Below are positions 52,609 to 63,376 of a DNA stretch of 64,000 nucleotides, one piece after another. Under the pieces are notes generated by a model. It was not told the DNA's origin, did not search any database, and saw nothing but the letters and a program-made list of their open reading frames with translations. The position numbers and the translations under genes were made by a program. Source of the stretch: Heligmosomoides polygyrus polygyrus (Eukaryota; Nematoda; Chromadorea; Rhabditida; Heligmosomidae); contig OX377205.1 in NCBI GenBank assembly GCA_947396885.1, positions 24,725,407 to 24,789,406 of the forward strand. The letters run 5' to 3'. The first letter of the stretch is position 1. Every line of letters begins with the position of its first letter.

Positions 52609-55079
52609 ATTTATTTATTTATGCAGCCTGTGGCACGCTTATATTGACATCAAACATACCATTAGAACAAGATGCAAATCTAGTGTAAAAAACAATAAAA
52701 ACAAAGCAAATCCAGATAAACATGACTTTGGAGAGGCCCGAAAAAGTAAAATAGTCAATGATAACGTTTCGAGACCTATCCAAAGTCATGTTTGTTATGA
52801 GATCCAGCTTTGAGGAGACCAAGATACATGCGTGAAGATCGTAGAACCAATTGTATTGAGTAAAAGATTTTTCTTTTTGCTGGATTCTTCAGATAAGCAG
52901 CCCTCTCTGACCAGTCTTCCTCGAGGTATTATGATTTTCTTAGAGGACACCACAGGATTGTTGGAGCTAATTGACAACTATTATATTCGCATCATTTTCG
53001 TTGTTGCTATTTTATTTTCTTCTGTTTATCTTTATACTAATTGCTGCTTCAATCAGTGTTTTGACACATCGGTCTTTGGTCTTCAACTTCATACTGCTTC
53101 TGCTTGCATTCCTGTTGCTGACAATAAACTCGTTAAACATTAAACATCTCTACATTTAAGAGAGCATGATGACAAAATAACAGAACGAAGACAGACAGAT
53201 CGAAAGTGTAAAAACTTTTATTTACTTCTTTTATGTATCTCTGTAAATCATATAAGCTGTTCTTTTTCCATGCGTACTTTAAGGAGTTGTCCGAGAAATA
53301 TCAGCTGTTTCACAGTTTGTGAAATCGTCTTAACTGCTTCTTCGTCTTCTCATTCTGAAACCTCGGTACCTGTAGCTGTACAACGAGGTTACGATACCTC
53401 TATGCTACTAGGTGGTTATTTGAATCTCCCATTGTTCTGTGAATTGTAGCGCCCCGTTGTCTTGAAGTGTCCCAGAGTTTTATTTTGGCTGCCTAACTGA
53501 CAAGTAACTTCGTACAAGCTCTAACTGGTGTATCCGCTGAATTCGCTATCGAGAATGCCTTTGCGGTAATTTGTATCGGAAGCTTGCTTGAAGGGGGTGA
53601 TCATATAGGCTCCAGTGATAAAACGCTGCACAGTTTTTAGCCTTTGAAAAGATAAAGATATTGGTTTCCAATTAAATTTCACATAAGGACCCTTTCACAT
53701 AACAAAATTACAGATAGCTTTCAGTGCTAGAAATTCAAGTTGTCAATCACCTAGCGAGGAGGTAAATGAAAAAATCATGCGATGAAGTTCGCTAAGCCGG
53801 TCTTCGCCCAGAGAAAATCTACAACTTTCATATAGTGCACCGCCATGTCATGCCAAGCCTTTGCATGCTTTTCCTGGCCACTAAAGGTGTAGATTTTTAG
53901 GGCCTTATTTACCCTTATCCAAAAACTAAGAAATTTTCAGTGCTTGTGAAGTTGCGCCACGGTTTTAGCTTTGCAAATATTTTTTTTGCAAATAGTATGA
54001 AAGTCAAACGATTGAAAGAAAAGCTCAAACAACGAAACATTGCAGAGTGAAAACTCGCCCTAGCGATCCCAACCAAACTTCCCTGTCCGATATTAAAGTA
54101 CTGATGTGACAGTGCCTATAAAAAAGCGAAACCTTTGATGAGACCTCATCCTCTTTCGAACAAGATAGCTTTGCAAGAATATTTAATGCGAAGATATAAA
54201 GGTTCTTTAGTTTTAGCACCACACAGTTGCAGGCACTGGTACGAACAACAAAACCACGGTAAATCCCTTTTCTTGAAGCAAGCGCTGGCAGCATGGATTA
54301 TTTTAGTACAAGGTATAGACGTAATGAATGTCAGGAAACAACAAACGATCGACATAGAATGTGACGAGTGTAGCTACCAGCCATGTAGGCGACACATTTC
54401 GCATTATTTAACGTCCGATAAATCTTCAACAGGCCTTATCAAAAGTCCCCAAGATCTTTAGACTTTCCAGCAGCAGGTTGAATTTTTTGAGAATTCGATG
54501 AGTTAAGAAGTCTGATCTGATTCGCGGCTCGTTATAAAGTCACCGTTATCGACTGAATGAAGCGACTAAACAATCGTTGTCCTCCAACCGACAACGACCC
54601 CGAAATGGATTCTACCTTAATACTGGGGGTTTTGCCAAAGACTTTATGTTAACTGTGGAGTCAGGGCTAAGCCCCAATAAGCCTCTCCTTTAAAAAAGCA
54701 CTACCACCCCAAATCCAATTCGTCGTAGCATGGCTACGAAACGCTGCTAGCTTCCTATTTTCTATCGACAGTTTAGTGACCACCAGCCGAAGCAGAAAGT
54801 CATGATGGCGAGCCATGATTGCTGATTGTGTGCGAGGGGATTCACTTTTTGGCGCTACAAATTTCTAGGCCCTTCTTTTTGATAATTTTCAAAAAGCCAA
54901 CTTTTAATGTAGCCTTTTGTGCTAAACTGACTTTGTATCACTTTTTGGTTAGTAAATGTTCTATGTCTACCTGAGGCTTGCCTAGCCCAAGTTTGTATAG
55001 TGGTTATTAAGTTAAAGTAATTTGCACATTGAAGTTATTGTGTTGAGTTCTAGCTTCCAGAATTTACCCTCAGAAATGG
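52609..55079. other. No gene recognised
   Basis: A 15 bp inverted repeat ACATGACTTTGGA / TCCAAAGTCATGT at 52722-52798 is the only structure. The open frame 54135-54461 (plus, 108 aa) has several Cys and His but no family resemblance I can defend. Confidence 0.45.
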
Positions 55080-55440
55080 ACGGAGTCCTCTTCAGAGCCC
55101 GGATTCATCAAGCAAGGGGTATAGGTAGAGATATCGCAAGGGAGTCGTACTCACTTCCAGCAGTGGGTAGTGGGTAGGATTCGTATTCATGAAAAGAATC
55201 AAGGGTAAGGTACAACTAGGCCTCTCGCGAGAACAGCTGATCTCACCGAAGCGCCAGTTTGTCAAAGGGGCGCGAGCGGGTCGCGTGTATACGGATGTAC
55301 TCACTACGATTGGAGGGTTTTCTCTACCCTATGATATACCCACGATTTAGCGGGTAAAGCTTATCATGAATCGTGGGTATGCCCACATCGCGGGTATCTC
55401 CACCCCTCTACCAAGCATACCCGTGGGTATGTGCGTTGGG
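55080..55440 (+). mobile_element. GGCCCGGATTCATCAA-type MITE
   Basis: GCCCGGATTCATCAAGCAAG, AACAGCTGATCTCACCGAAG, GTCGCGTGTATACGGATGTA and CATACCCGTGGGTATG follow the same order as 26806-27165, same strand, at about 80 percent identity by eye. Confidence 0.75.
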
Positions 55441-56505
55441 CCCAGAATCTAAAACCGCCCTGGCCTCTGGAGCGGCTCTTCCGGCGTTCCCAAAGACAAC
55501 AGCGGTTCTTTAGTGCCGCGCTGCAGTCCAGGCGCCGCATGGAGCGCGCCGAAGCGGCGCCTCGATGATTCGAACGCGGTGGAGAAACTCGCTACGATTT
55601 TCTCTTTCGTCGGGGCGTGTAGAAATCGAAATCAGTTGTCCAGAATGCTCGCCATGATTAAGTGCAGGACCCCTCTAACCCCAGCCCCTCTGAAATTTGT
55701 CTTAAAAATTGATTGCGGCGTAGGCTTGCCCTTCCCGGACTTTGTCAGAGATAAATCAACAGACGCCGCGATCGGGTGGGGAGAGGTCGGTGCGGGATCT
55801 AAGATCAAGCTTCGTAGTGGGGTTCGCTGCAAGCTCTTCTGGAGTCCTGTTTGTATAATCCCAGAAGATCAAATAACCGTAAAGAATTGGTTAGAACAAA
55901 CACGGAGTCTTTGACTTCTTATATTATTACAATAGCATAAAACATAGCGTAATAATGTTTAAAATAAAAAGGCAACAATAGCGGCAACATTGACATAAAA
56001 AACAACAAAAAACACGTCTTGTTTTGCTTGTATCTTTATACAAAACGTTTAAAGTTAGTTGCTCCGAGGAAAATAGCTAGTTAACTTAGCTGCTTGTACA
56101 GTATAGGGCTACGTATCATCGTATTCTTAATTATGTATTAATAAATAAAATTTACAACTGAAACTAATCATACCATGTTAAGGTCACAAATGCATGTTAT
56201 TTGCACAAAGAAATGACGACGACCATCTACCGAACAAGTTCTGTTTAAAATCACAACATACATACTCGAAAAATATGCAGAAACTGTAGAGAATCAGACA
56301 ATTACTACAAAACTCACGCACTAGCCAGCAACGAGATGAAGCCAATCGTGCTTGACTTGATCATATCACTATCAAGCAAAATCAGAATTGTTGATCTGAT
56401 TCAGAGTTGAATTTTTTATCACTTCTGCACGCTATGTTTTGTACTATAATAAAGTAAACTAAATATATGGGAATAAAATGTGCTATAGTATTGTAACAAT
56501 AAAGA
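55441..56505. other. Unassigned; open frame 55513-55914 of unknown nature
   Basis: A 133-codon plus-strand frame (MPRCSPGAAWSAPKRRLDDS at its start) crosses a GC-rich then AT-rich boundary, which argues against a real exon. No domain recognised. The rest is AT-rich. Confidence 0.4.
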
Positions 56506-56801
56506 ATAAGTGATATAAATAAAGGATAAGGGACGACGTTACTCAATCCCTTTTGGGATTCGCCATGCATTCTACTTCTACGGAATGTCGTTGAGGCGAT
56601 TTGAATGCGTATTTGGCCATATAATGACCTGCGGTGGCCAGCCGATGAACAAGTCAGCGCTCTATCCTTCCCAGGCAATTCTGGTACCAATTCACCCACC
56701 CCGGAGGGATGGAGGGCTTGGTTGGCCTGGGCGAGAAATCCGACCCAGGAACCTGGTATCGGGTGCACGCGACAGCCGGCGCCTCAGCGCTACACGCGCC
56801 C
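56506..56801 (-). mobile_element. tRNA-derived SINE copy, nearly complete
   Basis: The complement begins GGGCGCGTGTAGCGCTGAGG and keeps GCACCCGATACCAGGTTCC, the body ACCAAGCCCTCCATCCCTCC and the 3' AGTAGAATGCATGGCGAATC. Best preserved in this orientation. Confidence 0.9.
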
Positions 56802-56909
56802 ATTGTAATCATACTTATATAATTCCTTGTTTCTGTTCAAACATTTTAATCCACTCCTATAAATATATGTCCTAGGTAGCGAGTTTGACTAAGTCTAATT
56901 ATCAATTTA

Positions 56910-57172
56910 ATGTGGGCGAGTGTGTCGCAGTCTGAGGCGGTGCCGGCTCTGCGTGCACCCGATATTATGTTCTTGCTTAGGATTTCCCGCCTAGACCAAC
57001 CAAGCCTTCCATCCCTCAGGATTTCCCACCTAGACCAACCAAGCCTTCCATCCCTCCAGGGTTGGTGAATTGGTACCAGACTTGTTGGCATTCAAATCGT
57101 TTGCACGTCATCCCATAGAAGTAGAATGCGTGGGGCATCCCAAAAGGAGCATTGTCGTCCTTTATCTTTTAT
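56910..57172 (+). mobile_element. tRNA-derived SINE copy with internal duplication and deletion
   Basis: Head TGTGTCGCAGTCTGAGGCGG. The segment ATTTCCC-CCTAGACCAACC to CCTTCCATCCCT is present twice in tandem (39 bp). The part between the TTGTTGGCA and CGTTTGCACGTCATCCCATA is missing relative to other copies. Confidence 0.85.
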
Positions 57173-57211
57173 TCCCGTCAATTTAATTGGGTTCTTAAAC
57201 AAAAGAATAAA

Positions 57212-57478
57212 GGGCACATGTAGCGCAGTCGGAGGAGGTGCGACTGTCGCGTGCACCCGATACCAGGTTCCTGGTTCGGATTTCCCGCCCAGGCCAACCA
57301 AGCCTTCCATCCCTCCGGGGTGAATTGGTACCAGACTTCTCGGGAAGGATAGAGCGCTGGTCAAGGTATGGCCAAATACGCATTCAGTACGCCTCCACGA
57401 CATCCCGTAGAAGAAGAATGCGTGGCGCATCCCAAAGGGATTGAGTAACGCCGTCCTTTATCCTTTATGCTTATCCTT
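57212..57478 (+). mobile_element. tRNA-derived SINE copy, reference-like
   Basis: ATGTAGCGCAGTCGGAGGAG (A box TAGCGCAGTCGG), then GGTTCCTGGTTCGGATTTCC (B box GGTTCGGATTTCC), give a pol III type 2 promoter. The body and 3' end CCCAAAGGGATTGAGTAACG, CCTTTATCCTTTATGC follow. About 265 bp. The best-preserved promoter in the window. Confidence 0.92.
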
Positions 57479-57540
57479 TTAAGCAAAGTCGTTAAAGAAA
57501 TTCAGTCCGTACAAGTCATTCGTGTAGTAATAGCTATTAA

Positions 57541-57662
57541 TAGGGCCAGCCGATGAACAAGTCAGCGTTGCATCTTTCACAAAAAAGTCTGGCACGAATT
57601 CGCCAACCCCGGAATGGTGGAAGGTTTGGTTGGCCTAGGGGGGAAATCCGAACCAAGAACAG
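57541..57662 (-). mobile_element. tRNA-derived SINE fragment
   Basis: CCAGCCGATGAACAAGTCAG, AACCCCGGAATGGTGG and GGTTTGGTTGGCCTAGG match the complement of the SINE body; truncated at both ends. Confidence 0.8.
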
Positions 57663-57759
57663 TTGTATAGTCGTGTTCCGTGGTTACCTTTTGATACGTG
57701 AAGTCGTTTCCTTTCTTTTTGTCAGATATATGCCACAATTTACTGTGCACCTGGTGTCA

Positions 57760-58195
57760 TCATCATCATTTTCATTACCGTCTGTCCCGTTTGGCAACAG
57801 GGTCCGCTCTTCTGCTATGGTGAAGCCAATTCTCCGGTTTAGGTGCTTGATCAGGATGCACACCAGCTATCTTTAAGACCAGGTGCAACGTGTCTAACCA
57901 ACGTTGCTTCGGACGTCCTCTGGGCCGCTTTCACGGATCGACAGGGCAAGAGCTCCTGGCGCACGTGGAAGGGGCGCTGACTGTCAAGTGGACTCCAAGT
58001 CGAGCATCTTGGTCCCGGCCCTAGCCATGCGAAATAAGGCTTCCATCTTACCATGGTCAGTGAATTGCTCCTAGACGTTTCTAAGGAGGATCCAATACTG
58101 AGTCGTTCATTGGTGTAAGTTACATTACAGGCGAAATACGTTCGAACAGCCTGCACAGAATATGTCCCACAGAGGTAGTCTTTAGCGAGCTTCAC
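57760..58195 (-). pseudogene. 5'-truncated RTE retrotransposon 3' end
   Basis: On the minus strand: KRPRGRPKQRWLDTLHLVLK, IAGVHPDQAPKPENW and HHSRRADPVAKRDRR. This is closely similar to the C-terminus of the RTE at 36550-36697, hence the same family. It ends in AATGATGATGATG, a short trinucleotide tail comparable to (GAA)n there. The upstream coding is decayed. Confidence 0.85.
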
Positions 58196-59101
58196 AGAGG
58201 AGCGTGTCTAACGGCAGCCTATACCATCAACCGGCAGCCGGAGCCTCCCCCGACTGTCATCGCCTATGTCTGTATGACGGGTGAAGTCGAATTCCTAATG
58301 TATCTAAACGCATAGAGATAGAGTGCATGGCTCACTTCGAAACAACCAACTAACACTCGCAAATATGCAGATGTGGTAGATTCTAGTAGAGCGTATGAAT
58401 TTGACGTTGTTTTTTGCACTATGTTAGTACAGGAGTGTCGTGTGGTTGCACACACACTACTGTCTTTATCCTTTCTCCTCTTCCACCAAAAACGGGAAGA
58501 GTGAGGTAAAACGTCCTCGAACCTTAAGGCTATCAGACTCTGTCCTTCGCCAGGAAAAACTGTACGCTTTCTTCCTCGCACCTTGCATTCAATCCATCGA
58601 CCCTCCTGCAATTGTCTCTTGTCGAATGGAGCAATGCGAAAACAATGAGAAGAAAATCGATGTATGGTGCTTGTGGTACTCGCTCTTACTGCTTACTGCG
58701 CTATGTGCGTCTCCATAATGACTACGCGCTAGAAGTTGTTCCCGATAACCATAAAGAGTTTGCACGTGTTCTAGCATCGATGACAGCTAGTCATGCTGTT
58801 CCTACCCAGGAGAGAATCACGTGAAATTAGTGAACATTCCAGCGAGAGCGCGGAAACCAAAATTGGTCACCTCTAAATCGTCGAGCAGTGGGAAAATTTG
58901 CCACTCCTTGCTGCTAATCATATAAAGGGCGATTAGATAGTGCGCACTGCGGTCGATGGTACAGTACAGGAAGCGTTTCTATATCATCTAGGTTTGAAGC
59001 TGCTACTAATACTATGGGAACTTATACCACTCATCCCATAATTCGGACTTGTCAGCATTTCAAGATACTCCTTAGTAGATAATATTATATCTTATTGTAG
59101 A
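58196..59101. other. No gene recognised
   Basis: Short frames on both strands (58264-58611, 58440-58718) lack domains. Confidence 0.5.
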
Positions 59102-59103
59102 TA

Positions 59104-60264
59104 TTAGGTTGTCGGATTATAAATGTCGTTCGTGATCAGAAAGAAATTTTGCTACAAGAAAAGATTGACCATACCTTAGTTCAAGAGATAATCTCCATTA
59201 TGATCAATGACATGTCGCGAACGTCCTCGCGAAGAACGGATGCCTTTCTTGAAGAACTGTGGCTGCGACTCGAGGAAGTTGAACATCCAAATCTGGACTT
59301 CCTCACGGTTCTTAAATTTTTTCTCCGCCAGGGCGTGCTGCATCGACCGAAAAAAAAATCCTCCTCAATTTTTTTGTCATGAAGGAATTTCACAGTTGCT
59401 GTGTTCACTCTTTCTGACGCAGTGCTGGCCCACGCGGCTCGGTTCTTCTTTGTAAAGGTCTGTCGTGATTGCTTGGCCTGGACTCAGCACAACGAAATGC
59501 GCCAGACCTCTGCTGTTCCATCAAGCACAGAGCATGACTTTTTCCGCGAATGTCAAGCTTCGCGTTGTCTTCAGAACCTCACCGGGGCTCAACCATTGCC
59601 GCTTTGGTGTGGTATTGTCGCAGTGGGTCCACTTCTCATCCGACGTCACGATGGATTCATAGAAACCGTTAATCTTGGTTCTGCGAATGAGAATTGCAGC
59701 GACGGCGACTCATGCTGCCTTGTTTGTGTCGCTGAGCTGATGAGGCAGCACCCATCTTCCACATCGATTTGACTTTCCGATTGCATGGAAAAGATCGGTA
59801 CTGGTAGAATGATGGCAACCGAACCTCTACGCGAGCTCACGTGTAGCTTGTGTTGGACCCACTCGACAGCTTCCTCTAATTCCTGTCTATCCACAACTTC
59901 AGGTCGCCGTTGATGTTCTTCGTCTTCAAGGCTCTGGTCACCGTCTCGGAAACTTGAGACCATCGCTAGCATTGACGTAATGATGGAACTTCGATACCGA
60001 ACACTTCAGACAAGATGCGATGGGATTCTGCAGTAGTTCTCCGTTGGTTGAAGTCGTACAGCAGACAAACCCGCACCCGGTAGTTTTGTTCGATCATCGT
60101 TAATCTGAAAAAGTTCTCCAAAAGGGTTAACGGAAACGGAAACTTTGGCGAAAGATGCCTTCGGAAACGCTTGTTGAACACGTAAAGTTACATGATCCAA
60201 GAAATAACATTAGCCGAGAAATGACAATTCGAAAGCAGGCGACGTTTATAATCTGGCGACCTAA
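59104..60264 (-). mobile_element. Mariner transposon with deleted, frameshifted transposase
   Basis: TIRs TTAGGTTGTCGGATTATAAA and the complement of TTTATAATCTGGCGACCTAA lie between TA sites. The minus strand encodes MIEQNYRVRVCLLYDFNQRR, SSFRDGDQSLEDEEHQRRPE, QLSDTNKA, then IVTSDEKWTHCDNTTPKRQW (first catalytic Asp) and WWNSRGLAHFVVLSPGQAIT. After SEHSNCEIPS there are stops and the frame resumes at FRSMQHALAEKKFKNREEVQ. The segment with the second and third catalytic Asp is deleted. Frame changes near 59970 and 59760. Confidence 0.88.
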
Positions 60265-60284
60265 TATAATAAAACCATGGGTAC

Positions 60285-60475
60285 ACGACAGCGCAGTCGG
60301 ACGAATGCTTCCCAATACAAGGTCTTTATTCTAGTTCTGCTCAGGTCAACGAAGCCTTCCATACCGCTGCAATCGGAGTGCTGTCACAGGCTTGTCTGGA
60401 AAGGATAAAACAGCGGAGCTTCTACCGACTGGCTATCGCAAGTCTTTGTGTTGGCCAACTACTCATTCAAAAAAA
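60285..60475 (+). mobile_element. tRNA-derived SINE copy, degraded
   Basis: GACAGCGCAGTCGGACGAAT keeps the A box; GTTCTGCTCAGGTCAACGAA, GCCTTCCATACCGCTGC and TTGTCTGGAAAGGATAAA mark the body. The 3' third is lost. Confidence 0.75.
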
Positions 60476-60984
60476 AATTCACGCGAGATTTGGTAAAATA
60501 TCAGAATTCATCCCAAATAGGGAACGATCAACGCCCATCTGTGTTATTCGTTGTTTATGCCTACCGCGTTTATGGAGCGTTAAACCAACGCACGCGGCTC
60601 TTTTGATACCTGTGTTCCCATCTCTAACCTTTTGAGAAGAGAAAACATCACGCAAGAACTCTATAAAACCTCCCAGGTTCGGCTTTCAATGAATCTTGGC
60701 ATGACGTCCTTGATTATCGACGTCTCTATGAAGTCGTCCTTCAAGAACAGTTTACTTGAGAAGATTCTGATTTTACCAACTTTAAAATTGTTAGATTGAG
60801 AGGCAATCACAATATATCACAACCCGTTACGTTACGGCCAATTTTCAACAACAACAAAAAATTGGTAAAGCAGTTTTTCCTTTCTATGTGATATAAATCA
60901 TAGAAATAGAGCGACTCAAAAACTGTATAGCTTGCCCTGGGCGTTTGACCAATTGAAATTTGACACACAGAAGAGCGAAGGAGT

Positions 60985-61102
60985 GCGGTAACCAATTCCT
61001 TTTTAGGTACACCGCGCATTCTATGTACTTCTACGGGAGGTCGTGGAGGGCGTTTGATTGTCATTAGATTTCGACTGCGCTACCAGGCGGCACAGCATCT
61101 AT
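60985..61102 (-). mobile_element. tRNA-derived SINE fragment (3' end fused to 5' head)
   Basis: CGCGCATTCTATGTACTTCT, ACGGGAGGTCGTGGAGG is the 3' end in reverse, then GACTGCGCTACCAGGC is the head in reverse. About 170 bp of the body is missing. Confidence 0.65.
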
Positions 61103-61426
61103 CTAAATTTTCAAAATCGTTCATGCTTTGAAATTGGGAGCCCATAAAGGAAAATATCACGTTCCATTACAAGTGTTAGCAATTGGTGGAGATGAAAACG
61201 GGCGACAATTAAGGTCGTCGTGCAGGATGGGTCCACGTTTGCTGGGTTTCGTGGCAATAAAGCCTTCTGACCTCATAACATTGATTAAATTAGAGTTCGA
61301 TCCAGTTTGAGCGAAATGGCTAACGAGAAGTCATTTCATCTATGGTGACCTCTGTTCGGCTGTTTGGTTTGACTAGAAGAAGGCCGCATTGTATTTTCAT
61401 TCGCACTACAATCTATTTTTTAGTCG

Positions 61427-61712
61427 AGCGCATTTAGTGCAGTCGGAGGAGCTCTCGGCTGTCACATGGACCCGATACCAGGTTCCTGGTTCGGATTTCC
61501 TGCCTAGGCCAACCAAGATCTTTCCGGGGTCGGTGAATTGGTACGAGACGTGTATGGGAAGGACAAAGCGCCAATTTGTTCATCGGTTGGCCCCCGCAAG
61601 TCATTGTATGGCCAAGTACGCGTTCATCTTGCTTCTGCGACATCCCGTAGAAGTAGAATGAGTGGGGCACCTCATAAGAGATTGAGTGACGCCGATCTAT
61701 TTATCGTCTACC
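61427..61712 (+). mobile_element. tRNA-derived SINE copy
   Basis: TTAGTGCAGTCGGAGGAGCT, ACCAGGTTCCTGGTTCGGAT, TTGTTCATCGGTTGGCCCCC and GACATCCCGTAGAAGTAGAA in order; near full length. Confidence 0.9.
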
Positions 61713-61716
61713 TATA

Positions 61717-62160
61717 TTATTTGGATTGAGGTTCGTATGTGCATGGGTTCGACTGCTGTTGACTTTTTTCATTTGGTGATATTTTTGGATGTCTAGGCTT
61801 AGACGAGCGTGATGCATAATAACAGTAATCACCTGTATCACCTGTCGTCCCGTTGATCATCGAATTGCTCGAGCGGGCGCCAGAGCGTCTCCATTCGTCC
61901 CTGTCGCGTGACAGAGTGATCCAATGGATCCACCTCGCTCGAGGGACACGAAGAGCGTCATAGCGGTCGTTCAGGGCTTTCACGAAGGATTCCAACCAAC
62001 GCGTTGGTGGGCGTCTCGGTGTTCTTTTGACATCCCGCGGAATCCAGTCGGTAACGGCTCTCGTCCCGCGGGTGTCTGCGAAGCGCATTACGTGGCCGGC
62101 CCACCTAATTTTCGACAACTTGGCCCACGCGACAGCGTTTCTGATCTTCGTCTCTGACCA
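61717..62160 (-). pseudogene. RTE-family reverse transcriptase C-terminal fragment
   Basis: The minus strand reads [60 protein letters not shown] then DEWRR. The AGHVMR and RPPTRW signatures are typical of RTE elements of nematodes. It is a different family from the RTE at 33838 (GHVLR, KQRWLDTLH). 5' truncated, as usual for LINEs. Confidence 0.85.
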
Positions 62161-63376
62161 CGATCAACTTAGTGTCGTAAATTGCATTAAATTAAATTGC
62201 TTAATACTGTCATAACTTAATACTTAATACTCATGTTATTGCCGTTCTTTGGGTCGGGCTCACTGTATCTGAGCTTCTGAATGCTGCAGAACACTTGAAA
62301 ATAATGAAATTGCAGGGCATGGCGCTCGTTTTATGTTCTTGTTTCTTCGTTACCAGTGTTGAGCAGGATTGCTTCGTTTGTCACTTCCCTCTTTTATGAG
62401 AGCACTAAGGTGCAGCTATGAATAAATAAAAAATATTGGTCATTTTGTTGGATAACCTTTTGTCATCTTCCAGTGAGTTGAAAAACTCCACGTTCGAAGA
62501 AGCCTTGGGTAAGGGTATATAAGTGTGGTTAGAAATATTATTAAGAACTTTTAGTATGGATTTTTTTAAACGGCCCACTAAAAATCCAAACGGTATTTGG
62601 ATTTTTAGTGGATTATGCTTCGCATTTTCTCATGCGGAACAGCGTAGAGGCAGTTTTTCGTGAAATTGGCCTATAAGGTGACTTTTTCGACTACTCATTG
62701 AACAAGATAGTGTTTCTTGGCCGAAGCCTCTTCACTCTGAAAGCGCATAAGGTTTCAGTGATGTCACCTCTGCACGAGAAGAATCTCCACACAATCAAAT
62801 CATGATGCTACATATGATCAAACCTTGTGGATACTCCGTCACGCATATCCACTGCTGTCCATACATATAATTATAAAAACAAAAAATTATAAACAAATAG
62901 ATGAATAAGTATGTACTAAGCCTAAAAGGTCATCGGTCTGTCCATCTGTTCTGTCTTCCCACAATTGACGGCCGCTCGAAATCGTTCACAACAACTAAGT
63001 CAAAATTACTGCTTTCCGGTTAGGGTTAACCCTTTCAGTATGGCGTCAGGCAAATGTGAGGTGAGGTGACCTCACTGCATCTAGGCCCATCAAAATCCAT
63101 CAATATTATCTAATTTTGCGCAGAAATAGTTGCTTGAGGTGGGAAATCTACGTGAATAGGTTCGTGATCATGCATCATAGTAAGCGGACAGCATCGATAT
63201 ATCATTCAATATTGGTTGATACTATCGATTTCTGCATAGATTTAACAGTAAAAGAAAAAAGTATCAACGCAGCTTCTCATGAAACACCAACTCACGAGTT
63301 CGAGCGAACTCATTGGCATAGTATCTTTGTTTTCGTTTTCACCTTTTTGTACTGATTTTGATATTTATTACATGGA
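62161..63376. other. No gene recognised
   Basis: One perfect hairpin (listed) and otherwise unassigned AT-leaning DNA. Confidence 0.5.
62575..62611. repeat. Perfect 16 bp hairpin
   Basis: CCACTAAAAATCCAAA, loop CGGTA, TTTGGATTTTTAGTGG. It is isolated. It could be the relic of a foldback element or a terminator-like structure; no neighbouring gene on either side. Confidence 0.9.

Noticed and set aside
54135..54461. 108 aa plus-strand ORF with several Cys and His
   Set aside because: No recognisable metal-binding spacing and no supporting splice sites.
55513..55914. 133 aa plus-strand ORF
   Set aside because: It crosses a sharp composition boundary, lacks any motif and lies directly after a MITE; more likely chance.
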